A stretch of DNA of 64,000 nt, taken from contig NC_056428.1 in assembly GCF_905147365.1 (NCBI RefSeq), forward strand, positions 12,306,001-12,370,000. The letters are read 5' to 3'. The stretch comes from Aricia agestis. Its lineage: Eukaryota > Arthropoda > Insecta > Lepidoptera > Lycaenidae. Shown here in pieces: positions 20,347 to 34,900 of this stretch (positions are counted from its first letter, which is position 1; each line of letters opens with the position of its first letter). The notes below the pieces were generated by a model, which had not been told where the DNA came from, did not search any database, and saw nothing but the letters and a program-made list of their open reading frames with translations. The translations under genes and the position numbers were made by a program.

Positions 20347-23300
20347 ATGGAGAGTTGTTACAAGTTGTACACATGGATCAACCACACACTACTCATGCTG
20401 CTGCTGCAGGTCTTCTGGAAAATCAGTCAAATATCGGACTTCTTCAAGCAAAAGTGAGTTTTGTTGAATTTTTTAATGGGCTAAACTCAGAATTAGAATG
20501 TTATCGTGAGACGTGCCACTCACCGATAACATAACGAATTCCACATATTTTGTTTATTCATAGATCAAAGGCGGGTGACATATTATTTTATTTCATAGCC
20601 AGGTAAACTGGTTGTATAAAAACTGGGACAGGTAGGTTGTGTCTACAATAGAATGAGACTAGTACAAAGAATTGGAACTGTCATTAAAACAAATGTGAAT
20701 ACACACTTAAGTTACTACACATACATTTAAGTTACTTGCCTCATTTACCTCAATTATAAAATAATATTTACCTTCACATTTTCTTGGAACAACTATTTTT
20801 ATATGCAGCATGTTAATGAATAATTTTTGTTTATTTTTTTGTCTGACTTTTAAAGGGTTAACCCTGCAGCAATTTTTTTTGCACGGCTGTCACCATGTGG
20901 CCCCCGCATGTTCGATTTGTACTTATATATATATATTAATTTTAAATTTTAGATGTTTTAAAAAATACATTAAGTACATCTTCCTCTGTTGCCAGGGAAA
21001 TAACTTCTCGATATAAATTTGTGATAATGCACTATTTTAATTTAAATTAAACTTTAGTAGGAAGTTATGCATAATATTTTGGATACATGAATTTAATTTA
21101 AGTATAAACGTGGATTCGTGCGCAATAATGTTGTGAGAACTATTCAATATTTCGTTTCAAATGTCAAGAAACATGTTTCTGATAAATATGAGATTATTAT
21201 TTCAAATCTCATTAATTTGTTCTCAACTTAAAGTTCAAATAAAGGTTGATTAAAAATAAGGTGTTAAGTACGCTTTATTTTTAATCAACCATAATCTCCA
21301 GATATTATGTTTGTTTCATGCATAATTAATTAGATTAATATTTTGATAAAGGAGAATGAAGTAAAGTGGTCCAAATTTCTACCCCTAATGAGACCCATAT
21401 CGACTTATTGTCCATTAAATAAAGACTTTCATTATGAGACAAATTAAAAATAAGCTGTCAGTAAAAAGTTATGATTTTTTTGAGTGAAAATATTGTATGG
21501 ATATAATATTTCAGTAAAAACCTAAAAGGAAATGCCAACCGGCATGACATAACATAGATTGAGTAGTTAAAAAGTGCAATGGATCATAATATGAATACTA
21601 TTTTATGGAATAAAATGGTAGAAAAGTTTTTCATTCCGTCATAACTTTTACTTACAGTATATTTTTGGTTGCGGTCCAGTTATTAATGATTCAGTATTTA
21701 GCAGACCATCATGTAAGTATTAATGGTTGTGGACATTTGCACCAAACTCAATACATTTTTATTACATCTACATTCTACAATATTTTTCATACAACATGGT
21801 AAAAAACATGACTTTTCATTCAGTCATAACTTTTCACTGACTGGGTAATGGGTATTTTTGATTGCGGTCTGGTTACAATGGTTTAGTATTTAGTAGACAA
21901 TTTTACTATAAAGGTGTCGGTAGTGGTGGAATATTGTTCCAGACTTCATACATTTTAAAACATACTCCTTTGATAATTTTTGAGGCCAAATATTTTATAT
22001 AAAAAACATGCAAAATATCAAGGCCTCCTAACTTAACTTGTCACAATTCACACTTGACCATTGATGTATAACACCTGCACTCAACTTAAACATGTTTTCG
22101 AGGTTAGATACCTATTATACAAACATATTATTATGTACACAATATCATCATCATCGCAAGGTTTTGATTACTATAATTACTACTGCTCAATGTGGTAAAA
22201 TTGGTAAAAATTAGACCACCACGCTATTACAGGTTAAATGTACCTACAAAAATGACGTTATAATATAAGTGAAAAATTTTCATGTGAAATACAAATAAAT
22301 ACATTTTACGTCCGTTGTAATTATTAATTAACATGTATTATGCATTCAAAATATTAAACTCTACGGTCACAAAGTACAAACATTGTTCACCATTACAACA
22401 AAGTTGTAATAAAAATAAACCTAAGTACGGTATTTAAACATAAGTACTGAATAAGGAGAAATAAAATTTTGGTTTGAAATACTTTTATTAAACTTATACT
22501 GTAGTCAGGGAAATAAAAGAATCCACAAGTTGATTATATATAAATAAGTAATATAGTCGCTTCCGTTTTGGTAAATTAAAAGTTACTAGTATTATTAATG
22601 TATGTCATAAGACAAACATTAAAAGCTTGTGGCTGATAGCTCACACCAAGCAAAAAAGAATTTAGCATCTAAATACAAAATAAAGTAAAACTAATATTAT
22701 TGACCAAACAAGAACAACATATTGAGGAAAATTAAATCACAAGACCAAAAGGAACGAGGACTTTACGAGTGATGTCATTTTTGCTTCTCAAAACTTACTT
22801 ACTAAACCTAAAATAATATTTATAATTATAATAAGTATATTACGTTTGAACTAAGTAATTCAAAAATTTCAAATATTGTTAATTTTTGTTAGGTATGTTG
22901 GGATAAAGATTAATGCTTTGTTCAAACCTACGCGACCACGCGACTGCGAAGCGGGAGCGTCAATACAAAACGGCATATTGTATAATTAAATCAATATCTG
23001 TATATTCCCTTTTTTTTAATCAAAATATTTTAAAGTTTCACCAAAAATACCGACTTGCACACTAATAATGCACCTTAAATAATGCGAATTAAGCATACTA
23101 TTGACGTTGACGTATATATTCTCGTTTTGTATGATGTTTAAGTTTTTTTTGAAGGACATGTTCAGTTAATCAATTGTTTTTTTGGAACAGCATTATTTTT
23201 TTTGGTATGCATTCAGTTAATTAGTGGAGTTACCCAGTGTGCTGAAAAATTATTCTGATGTGCATTTAATAATATCCCATACAAAACACACATTTGACAA

Positions 23301-26300
23301 GTTGTCAAATGGGTGTTTTGTATTGACGCTCCCGCTTCGCAGTCGCGTGGTCGCGTAGGTTTGGCCTGAGGCTAAAGATTAAATCAAATAAAGGGATACC
23401 TACGTGTTTAAGACGAAACATTAAAACAAACAAGCAAATTAAGCATGTTATGTTTTAAAAAATTACGTTATACGTGGGAGAGCCATGCTTCGGCACGAAT
23501 GGGCCGGCTCGACCGGAGAAATACCACGTTTTCACAGAAAACCGGCGTGAAACAGCGCTTGCGCTGTGTTTCACCGAGTGAGTGAGTTTACCGGAGGCCC
23601 AATTCCCTTCCCTATCCTCCCCTATTCCCTTCCCTTCCCATCCCTACCCTCCCCTATTACCCTATTCTCTCTTAAAAGGCCGGCAACGCACCTGCAGCTC
23701 TTCTGATGCTGCGAGTGTCCATGGGCGACAGAAGTTGCTTTCCATCAGGTGACCCGTTTGCTCGTTTGCCGCCTTCTTTCATAAAAAAAAAAAGTAGAGT
23801 TTGAGAATTATAGAGTACTAGCGACCCGCCCCGGCTTCGCACGGGTATAAAACATATAGCCTATGTCACTCACTGAAAAAATGACTAAAATCATTTCAGT
23901 GGTTTTGATTTTAATACTTATTAATATAAGTATTCACTACCACCCGTGGCCCGCATTGGCTGGTACCGCCGCAAAATCTACGTCCCGTGATTTTTAAATC
24001 TGTAATATCTTCGCAAATATTCATTTAAATTTTAAATCATATGCTGTAAAGCAATAGAATATCATAGCTGTAAAGGGCCATATAGATCTATATTAAATCA
24101 ACAATGTATTTAAAGTATCTATATATTATACGTGAGCCAAAAACTTTGTATCCCTTTTGACGAAAAATGGGGAAACGAGGTGAATGAAATTTTGCACAGT
24201 TATAGTTTATATGGTGAAGTAGTGCATCGAGCTAATATTATTTTGAAATTATGCTTTTATCATACATATTTTTAACAAATAAAACATTAGACACACTACA
24301 ACACACACACTAGGTAAAATGACAGATTTTTGAGGGACAAGCCTATACATACGAATTATACTTTTTTATTTATGGTTGAAGTCTGTTAACAACAAGGTGA
24401 CAAATTGAAAATGGATTAAGTATAGTTTTTTTTTATTTAATCTTAGATACTATTAGACAATGCTTACACGGCCAGTCTGAGATCAGATGAGTCCCATAGA
24501 GCAAGAGTTGAAAAAAATATGATAAAGTTAATATTTTTTGCAAAATATAGGTAGTAGTCCTAATGTCGTTGAAACTAAGGTCGAATTTCGACCATTGGGC
24601 CATCTCTAGTTTAATTGAATAAGGATTAATGCCGTATTGGTTAAAATCGCTTCGAAAATGAGCCATTATTTGTAGTAAAAACTGACAAAAAATGTTATTG
24701 TAGGATATCTATAAGAGATAAACATAATTACGAGTACCATCGTGAAGTTTTCTGTAGACCCATAGTGTATAATACTTACCTAGTACATTATTTTAATAAA
24801 TCTCGTAGTTTGCAATGTACCTAAGTGGATTAAAAAAAAATATTTACAGCATCACATTGGAAGCCTCAAAAATAACAGTATTTTTCCACTATTTAATGAA
24901 TGTTTTATACTTTAATCACTCTATCTATTAAAGAAAACCGCATCAAAATCCGTTGCGCAGTTTTAAAGATTAAAGGGAACAAAGGGACATAGGGACAGAA
25001 AATGCTACTTTGTTTTATACTACCTATGTCCTATGTAGTGCAGAAACCTCAAGGAGTTCAACAAAACGTAACACCAAATTATACGAAATGATATTGGTCC
25101 CTTATGTACATAAATTTGCTTCATTAAAACTCTCTAAAACATTTAGAAAAATATTCCTAGAATATTCAAGAAATTATTTCGTCTTAACTTCCTTATGCCT
25201 TCTGCACTCATGAGTCAGTGTTGACCCAGCTTCGTCATCCAATAATGGTGATAATTTCATTTCCTCTTTAAAACCGGAATGTTTTCGATACACATTCTTT
25301 TATTTGGCCTTTATACTGTATAAGTTAAAGACTTTCTTCTTAAGAGCTCACCTGACTCTAAAAATCAAACATAGTCCTTCTCTGTTCACACTCACGCCCG
25401 TCTTTCATATGCCAGGTGAAAAAGGACGGCGCGGAATCATCCCCGAGTTAGTTTTACTTGAATAAAAGACGAACTATAATGATTATGAAAAAAGTGTTTT
25501 GAGCAAATTTAGGTTTTATCAATACCTTTTTAGATATTAAAAAATATTAAAGAAAAGACAGCAAACTTCGAAGATCCAAGCAAAAATATGTCTAAAACAA
25601 GGTTGTTTGTAAAAAAGAAACTATCGAGCATTTTTTGAGTAATCGTGTTTTCGTCTTGAGCATTTAATCTTTTTGAAATGAAGTTACTTGTGTCAAAAAA
25701 TCAGTTTTCTAGACCTTACAGATTTTGAGATCTAGGTTAATGTATGTAGTCAAGTTAAAAAAGTTAAATGTATGTATAGCTTTCAAAAGGTTTTCTTTTT
25801 TCATATTGCTGGTAAATTGAATATTTATCGTTGAATTTTTCTTAAATCTGTAAATGTCATGAATATCAGATTGTTCAACATTTATTTTAATTGACTCTCC
25901 CAATTTTTGCGTTAAAGATAATAAATCTTCCTTCGTCTCAGGCTTTTTGCAGTGCACATTTCGTAGTTCAATGCAGTTTACTATATTTTTTCTCTCCAAT
26001 AATTGCAATTTATTTTCTAACATTTTGATTTGATCTTTGGTTTCAGCTTTTTGATTTTCTAATGTATTTATTTTAGTGATTAAATCGTCGTATTTGTTAG
26101 ATAAGAAGTCAATGGCTTGACTTATTTCATATATATATATATATATGTATATTATAATTATTTTGCTTTACGGATATAGTTATCAAAACAACGACTGTTT
26201 GTCATTCCCAGATATTGTTTTCCTACGTGTTATTATTGCAACAAAATTACAAGTTTACAACAATATCAAAAACAATTAATTACGAGGCATTAATCAAATT

Positions 26301-28865
26301 TATCATATTTTATAATATTTTCATTCTCAGCTGTTTTTGTGCTAAAGTGGATGAAGAGTTCTGACAAATCTTTTTTTTCTTTAAATTCCAATTAGTAAAC
26401 TTTTAAACTCTTAATAAATATGTGAATTAATAAAAATAAAAAAAAGTCGGCTTATTTAATAATTTTGTCTAGTATGTTGGAAAAAAATCCATAACGGATA
26501 TTGACAGCTGTGACCTTAAGGCCGTCCCCCGAGCAAACGACCTTGGCCAATCATTTGCCACGTTAACGAGATCGCACCAAAACCCTATTTTTTTACTTAT
26601 CTTACTTCAAAATTGACCTAAAAAAATTTAAAACAGGGAATATGTAGTTTATCGTAGATAAACTACATATTCCCTGTTTTAAATTTTTACGCCAATAGAT
26701 AAATACAAGACAATCTATGTAAATAGATTGTCTTGTATTTATCTATTGGCGTGTGTTTCAAATAAAAGTAATTTGTAAATACTAAGGAGATGCTGAATGT
26801 ATGCTTGAATTTTAATAAATTGGCTTTACTTTGGAAGCTGATATCATGAGTACTAGCTATAATAAACGAAAATAGAAAATTTAAAACACGGAAAGGAATG
26901 TAAAGATACTGAAGATTATTGCTGTATTTTTGTTATAACTCTGTAGCTTTTAAATTATGAGTTTATAAGGCTCTAAATAGGGTAAATTACGGATTCTCCG
27001 TAAAGAACGCCCTTAAGAGGAAACGCTAACACTGTGTTTCCATACAAACGTATATTTCCCAATTTACTCCCTGGACAACGCGTCTAGACAAATGATTTTT
27101 TATACAATATTGGGATAGACTGTTAAAGCTATGCCTCTACGTTAGTTTTTTTCTAAATTTACTAATAAATAAAAAAATATGATACTTCAAAAATCGCAAA
27201 AAATTTATGCCCCGTACTCCACCAATCCACCGACCATAAAACTTTGAAAAATCTTTAAGATAAAATAAAAACGTAGAGGCATAGACTCACTCTTCCGGGA
27301 GATATTTATAAAAATAATAATTAGATAGGTACTATTTTGAAGGAGAAATCAGAGGACCACGTTACCTCGATTTACTGTATCTGTCTCCATCACAATACAT
27401 GTGCTGGCGCAGGGTGAAGCGTGATGACATTATAAACCTTCGTTTAAATTCTACAGCACCCGCGTTCCCTCTTAAATAGTTATCTTTACCTTATAATAAT
27501 TAGTTTAATATTAGTTACCTAATATATTTAACAAGATTAGGAATCTTTACACAAGAGAAGATTCCAAAGCCCATGTTATATGGAGGTGATGAAATAATAT
27601 CATACATTTGCAATTTGTATGTTTGTTTAATTCTATTAATATAATATGTACTTACCTACATTGTATGTCTGTTTAATGTTTCTTCTCTGTATAACATACG
27701 GTGGGGGAAGTACCTAGTACTGTAACCAGCGACCACATTAACAAACATTGAGTTATAAGTACTACGTACGTAGTCCGGTTTATATCTCAATGGTAACAAA
27801 TAAGTACTAACATTATGTTTCAAACTGTAGCAATGAAACGATATTTTCACTAATAACTTGATTTATTATGTGTAGCCGGTTACAGTAATTTTGGAAACGA
27901 TACATACTCGGAACATTGTATAGAACAAAGAGAGTGGTGGAATAGACAACAGACTAAGAAGTCATAGTTTACATTTTTAATTGTAGTGACATTAAAAATG
28001 ACTATAAGGTATTATGACTGAAAAAAGCGGCAATTTCAAATTCTAACACAAACTACGAGTTTATTGAATTTTCATATCAAATTTTCAATGTTTTGTGATA
28101 GATGACAAAGATCTTGTGGGTGCGAGTACTTGGGTGACATATTTTATATCATAATTCATAGGGCAATCATGGCTACTACTGCCTATTTTGTGACAACTGA
28201 CAGTTTAGAAGGCGGCAGCATAGTATACAAGAGAACCTAATCGAAATATGTATAGCCACAGAATTTGACGATAGTTATGATTCTGGCTGACTTTATGAGT
28301 TTTCTTAGCCTCGGTGAATAAAACTTTCAATTGTTTTGCTTTAATAAGGTTGGCAAGATGCCACGTTGAAGAAAATTGACATGCCGTTGATTTATAAACG
28401 GAAAAGTACTAACAACAATCGTTGTAGATATTTATTTTGCAATATATACAAGGAATATATAACTTATAATCGAATATAAGTTATTACTACTGAAATTACA
28501 AATACCCTAGATGACGCCCGCATGTCCGTTGCGCCAAAATTAGCGTATCGCGTGAGAACCATACATTTTTCTTGGATAAAAAGTATCCTATGTCCTTTCC
28601 CGGGACTCAAAGTGTATCCATACCAAACTTCATCCAAATCGGTTCAGTGGTTTAAGCGTGAAGAGATAACAGACAGACACACTTTCGCATTTATAATATT
28701 AGCATGGATCCGCAGTAGAAACCGTCGCATCTAAGAGTAGGTATACGTCCTGCTGCAGTAGGTATACATATAATAAATGTATCTTATATCTTTAAACGAG
28801 CAATTCTTGTATATATAATATAATTCGAATCTAGGAATCGGCTCCAACGATTTTCATGAAATTTA

Positions 28866-28947
<82 letters not shown>

Positions 28948-31900
28948 AGTAGATACCTATATATAGATCGATTTATCGCCCCCGAAACCCCCTATGGATT
29001 TCGGGGGCGATAAATCGATCTATATATAGGTATCTTAAGATTTTCATGAAATTTAGTATATATATATCGATAAATCGATCTAGCTAGGAATCATTTTTAA
29101 AATGTAATTTTATTTGTGTTTTAACTTTTATCGAATACCGAGCAAAGCTCGGTCAAATAGCTAGTTATATCCTGAAGGAGAATAGTTATGTAAGTACTTT
29201 AATAATATTATGTCACTTAGAGATTAATATCCAGGGTAGGTGTATAATGCCCCACCAATTTTTAAATGGCACAAAAATCATCAAGTATATAAATATACAA
29301 TATCTTCGCGTTAAGAAATTTCTCTACATAAAGATGTAGAGAACATTTTCTTAAGACAAATAACAAGTATAAGGTAATTTGATACTAATGCTTGTACCAT
29401 CGAGGAAGTTGATTCCTATGCAATTGACAGACCAACGTTATTTGGTCGAATATGTCAATTCAATGTTAATTGTGATCTGTCAGCTGGGTTTGACGTAACG
29501 CGACCAAACTACTTAGGTCCCCTATTTGCATAGGAATCATTTTCTCTGATAGTACATAGGTATAATAATTTTACTAATCTGTATACAATGGAGTATGTTG
29601 TTAAAATGCTATTTAAAAGTCGTTAGGAGCACTCAAGGAATTTGCCGTCAAATACAAATGATTAGTTTTCTAATTAATCATGGCCTATTATAAGTACCTA
29701 ATTATTACTAGCAAGTACAATAGGCAACGGCCTTATCATTAAATAATTCATATCCTTTCTGCGTTGCAATGTTTTATTACAAAATATATTCCTTATTTCT
29801 AAGTTTAAACTTGCTAAAATTGATGTAACAGTCGATACTGTACAGCTATTGTAAACTATACTTAAAATTTCCGAAAAATAATGGCCGCGATGTGATTTTT
29901 GCTATGGATTGTTTCAACTTATCGCATTTTTAAACACAATTAAATTAATGCTCTTTAAATGACGTAACTAATCTAGTGGTTTACTTAATTATTTAAGAAA
30001 TAATTTCATGACTTTCAAATTGGCTTTGAAGTATTGTATGTCGAAAAGTAAGTCCCATTATTTTAACAAGTCATTATACTTCAAAAATATTTGGTACATG
30101 TATCAATAATGTATAAGTATAGATTATAGGTGTTATAAGTTATAAGTTAACATACTAAAATGTCATCAAAATCGGAGGCATGAGGCACTTTTTTACCTAT
30201 CCGCATGGCGTAGACGGTGTGCGGATACTTAAGACATAATATTTTCTTCTTTGAAATGTTTTATAAGATAAGACCCCTGAAACCGCGCATAATATTCAAT
30301 ATTGAACTATTTATTAAAGTAGATCTGTTTAATGATTCATAGCAGACTGGTTCATCAGACAGATATCGAGGTCAGAGATTGTCCCGATAATGTATTATAA
30401 TATACTACGCGGACTTTGGACCCGCGATCTCGTAATAATATTATCGCTTCTTAATTTGTAGGTAGCATCATGTAGCATGAATTATTTTATTTTTTATTAT
30501 ATTGTTACAGTTATTTCAGCTTCGCACAATAATAATTAAACGTTGTTTTTGAATCGCTTCGTCTATTGACGGCATTAAAATCCGTCAAATCGTTTTTAGG
30601 AGATGAAGCTTTGCAGTTTGCTTGGAGCGTTTTTTTGTTTAACAATGCTAGGAGCTTAAAAAAAGAAAAAAGGCAGTCATTAAGCATTGATTTATATTAC
30701 TTTGTATTTCATCACAAGTATAAACCTTGTTTTTTTATCGCTTCGTCTATTGCTGAATACGGTATTAAAATCCGTGAAATCGTTTTTAGGAGAAGAAGCT
30801 TTACGTGTAGTTCCAAAAAAAAAGAAAAAACTTCATCATTGCTAACACCTAGCTGTTTCCCTCCCTTAAAAATTCTACATAGGTACATACAAAAAATTTA
30901 AGATATTAATTTATTACCTACAGAAGACATCTTCGTCACATTATATTTGCTATCACAAAACTTTTACTTATTTAATTTTTCATTAAAACAAGAAAGCTCA
31001 AGTAAAAAGCTCTTTATAATCCCGTTAACGACAAGTTTTATATACTTATATCAGGTGAAAACGGCCACACTAGATCAAGCTACAAGTCACTTAAAAAGTA
31101 TTGATTAGGTGCCGCGTTAAAAGCAACTTTCATTGTGAAAGCTTTGAATATAAAAAGTCAATAATTAGTGTCCATCCCGTAATTTTCTATGAAATATAAT
31201 CTCTACTCGTATATAAAATTCTCGTGTCACAATATTAGGCCGCGTACTCCTCCGAAACGGCTTTACTGATTGTAACCTATTATATGCATATTCAGTAGGT
31301 CTGAGAATCGGCTACTGGGTACTTTTTATATTGATAAGTGCATTTGTTGAATAAATAATAGTAAATTATTACAACTCGAGACTGACGGCGACCATTGTTT
31401 GTGCGACGGGATAGCGATGGACGTTGCCATGGTGACATACTTATTTAGTCGTTTACTACGGTTAAACGTAGTAAACGTTTGCCGGGACAGCTAATATTGT
31501 GTATAATATTATAACAACTTAGACTTTGTGTATACGGTCACAGATGAATGATGATTTAAATATTGAATTTAAAGCCCGACATAAAAATGCTAATAATATT
31601 GCAACGTGATTGCAACCTTTGCAAGCGATCTTAGAGAAACATTTGAGATGAAAACATAGAAGACATAGAAGACAAAGAACAAATAAATAAGTAGATACAT
31701 CGTTTTAAAATTTAAACCATACCATTGCGCAGTAAACAATAATATGATTGCTGACATTTTATTGACGTTTTATCAGCGTCATCAAAGTACTTTCGACTCG
31801 AAATGTAATTTTATTAAACGGTCATTCGACCTCGCACGCAACACGCAAATTGTGGGTCGTATAGTTGTGTACCAAATCTGTGAACTAATATAAAAAGCTA

Positions 31901-34900
31901 CGCACGTTCTGTTGCCAAGTGTTTTCGGCCTAGTCTCTCTGCTATTTGGACTCTGAGCTGATCTTTGATGAGTACATTGACATTTAGACAGTGCATAGTC
32001 TATGCCACAGAGTAAAAAATGCTTATTTACAGAGAAACTGTTTTAATCGATTTACATATTTACTACGACCATAATATATTTTTTCGATCTTGTATCCTTA
32101 CATGGGATTAAAAGTAGGTACTACTAATACCCATAGGTACCTAGGGTTGCCATCCGGCGGATTTCCCCGGATTTGTCCTAGTTTGAAGGGCATCCGGGGA
32201 CCGTCCGGCCGGGTTTTAGAAAAGTGTCCGGGTGAAATCCGGAGACTTTTGTTGAGAGAAATCCAACGTTTTAGCCAGGCAGCAATAAACGAAAGATAAA
32301 AACTCGCTAAGCATACCAACATTTCTCAAAAAAAGTGTACTTTCTATCTAAATCTTTGTCCCACATTTTAAAATATGTTTTTCTATAAATAAAATAAACC
32401 ATTACCCGTTTCTATTAAATAGTAAGATAAATAAATTCAGTAAAAAAACATTTACAAATTATATTAGTAAATTATAAACTATACAAATATTTTGAAAATC
32501 GGTCTAATCTAGTCGTATGAAAAGTGACGTGTCCCAATTTCATACCTTCCCAAACAATTGATTGTATTTGTAAGGCCTTGCGGAAATTTTTGAAACGACT
32601 TATCATGTATTTATTTAGGGCTGCGAGACCATAAATCATTTAAAAAGAATATTTGGTCGTATTAGAACAAATTTATTGAATAAATAATGTTTTTATTGTA
32701 TCGCGGAAAAAGTTCCTCTTTGAAATTCCTTTTTTGTGACCATATTTTTTAAAATTTTGGAGTCTTTTTTGGTATAAATATGTTTTAGTATAGTGGCAAA
32801 GTTGTTAAGCTCAATATCCATCTTATTTCTTTTACGTTCCACGTGCGCGTACAGAAGGTTGTCTATTAGCGTATAGGTCCAGAAAATTTCTAGTCTTTGT
32901 TACCCAAGAAACGCAGGTAAGCTACTAATTAAGGCGAAATAATAATAATATATCTAATATTATTATTATTTCGCCATAAGATCCATTAAAGCTCCCAAAT
33001 TATTATTATTATTATTATTATTTAACTTTATTCGTTACTTCCTTTTTTGTTACATTTGAGTGGTAACGTATATAAGGAAAAGAAGGTAACAAAATAGGAA
33101 ATTGTAAGGCAGAGTGTTGACTATGTGATTTTTATTATAATAATTATGAAAATTACAGGAGTCGTAGCCAAACTTTTAAAGATTCTATAATTTGCTCATC
33201 TTGTTTTGTCATATAATTTTAAGCAACATTGATATTTTTGATTATTATGTAATGAGATTAGACAAACAATGTTTTGTTTCAGATACTGATTTATTAACCA
33301 AAGGATCGTAAAGAAACAGAGAAATGATACTCTTAAATATAACAGATTTTTTTATTTATACTACTGTGTAGACTAGGTTTAAGAAATCCTATTTTGTTAC
33401 CAAAATTATATTTTGGTTACCGTCCCATAAAAGCGGGCGCATATTTCTTTGGTTCTTTTAATATTTTATTAGGATATTATTATGTTTTTGTGATGAAGAC
33501 AATAATAATTACTTCGTTTTTGCATTATATATGTATAAAAAAATTATACAAGATAAAATAGACTCAATATTGTAAAGATGAGAAAGAATTGTGGCCGAAT
33601 AGTAACGTAAAGGAAACATTACCACCTATATTTTAAGATTTTACTGTTAAAAATAGACAGATATTTTAAAAACAAATTAAATTTTGTTTTACTATCTTAT
33701 TTAATCAAATAAAATTTCTAATAACACAATTCCACATTGAATTTACTTAATCTAGTAAAGGTAACAAAATAGGAAAATTTTCTACACCTCGGGTTTGTTT
33801 TAATAGATTTTTCTATTTATTAACATTTTATATCTGAAAACAATTTTCCAATTCCAAGGGGAGATAGCCATATTTCGGCCAAATGTCCGGGAATTTTATC
33901 GTGCTAGACCGTTGACGGCAATAAAGGTGATGGCAACCCTACCCATACCGAATTTCATCCAAATCCTTTAGCAGTTTGTGAAGTGGTGACATACACTTTC
34001 GCTTTTCAGACACCTATAATCAATCCTATAATATAATTATGTATAAGTATGGTAATTGGTAGGTAAATAATTATATTGCGTTGGTAACAAATAACAATTT
34101 TGATACAAATATATTCTTTCGTAACGTCGTCAATACCTCATAGTGTCCGACCGAAGGTCTATTTTTGGCCGAAGCCGAAGCCGAAGGTTTATAATCGCTC
34201 GACTCTCAGTAATACATTTTTAACCGACTTAAAAAAAAGGAAGTTATCATTTCGACGCGCATGTAATGTAATATTTCCAGAACTGCCCAATTTTCGACAG
34301 TATCAGCGTCTGAACAAATGTGCCGAACGAATTTACAAGTGTATGTATGTATGTATGTTTTTATGTTTGTGTTCGCATATCTCTGGAACCACAATTCCAA
34401 TTTCAGTAATTATTTTTTTATTGTACTAGGTATTGTTCAACTTAGGGAATAGTGCAAGTTTCATCAAAATTGGTTCAGTAGTTTTGGAGATACGGAGTTT
34501 TAATTCTCAATTATGTATAATTTTGGAGTCGGTTTTATCTTTATATTTAGAGATAATATGGTAATAAAAGTTTGTGATTTCGTGATTTATTTATTAAGTA
34601 CTTAATAATTTAGTTAAAAAAAATAATTAAATTTAAGGAATGACTCAAATGTGTAGTTCGAAAATGGATGAGAATTCGGAAAAAGTGTATTGAATCAAAT
34701 ATATAGAGAATTTAATTTTTTTTTCATCGTAGAATGTTTTTTTTTTGCTACAACGCATCGTTTTTTAGTTAATAGCCAAAAACCAAAAATTAAGACTTGT
34801 CACTTGTTTCTTTAACTCCCAGTATTTGTTTTACTCAACTAGAACAAAACTAGAGTAATAAATAAAATAAATACTAACTTCTTAGTAAATAATTAAATGA

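Larger units (their letters stand above)
28789..29164 (+). mobile_element. Non-autonomous Helitron with complete ends
   Basis: It begins TCTTTAAACGAGCAATTC directly after an A and ends CTAG (29,161-29,164) before a T, the A|T insertion pattern of Helitrons. A stem-loop ACCGAGC AAA GCTCGGT (29,137-29,153) stands 7 bases before CTAG, again as expected. Inside are a (TA)n tract (28,868-28,943) and a large hairpin. The phrase GATTTTCATGAAATTTAGTA occurs twice, at about 28,850 and 29,040, on either side of the hairpin. Confidence 0.85.

Noticed and set aside
30566..30901. 111-codon frame on the plus strand
   Set aside because: It is explained by a direct 65 bp duplication; no conserved features, no splice sites in phase with a gene.
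32134..33949. 8 bp target duplication around the 1.8 kb hAT-like element
   Set aside because: The flanking octamers TAGGTACC and CCCATACC agree at only four positions, so no duplication is claimed.
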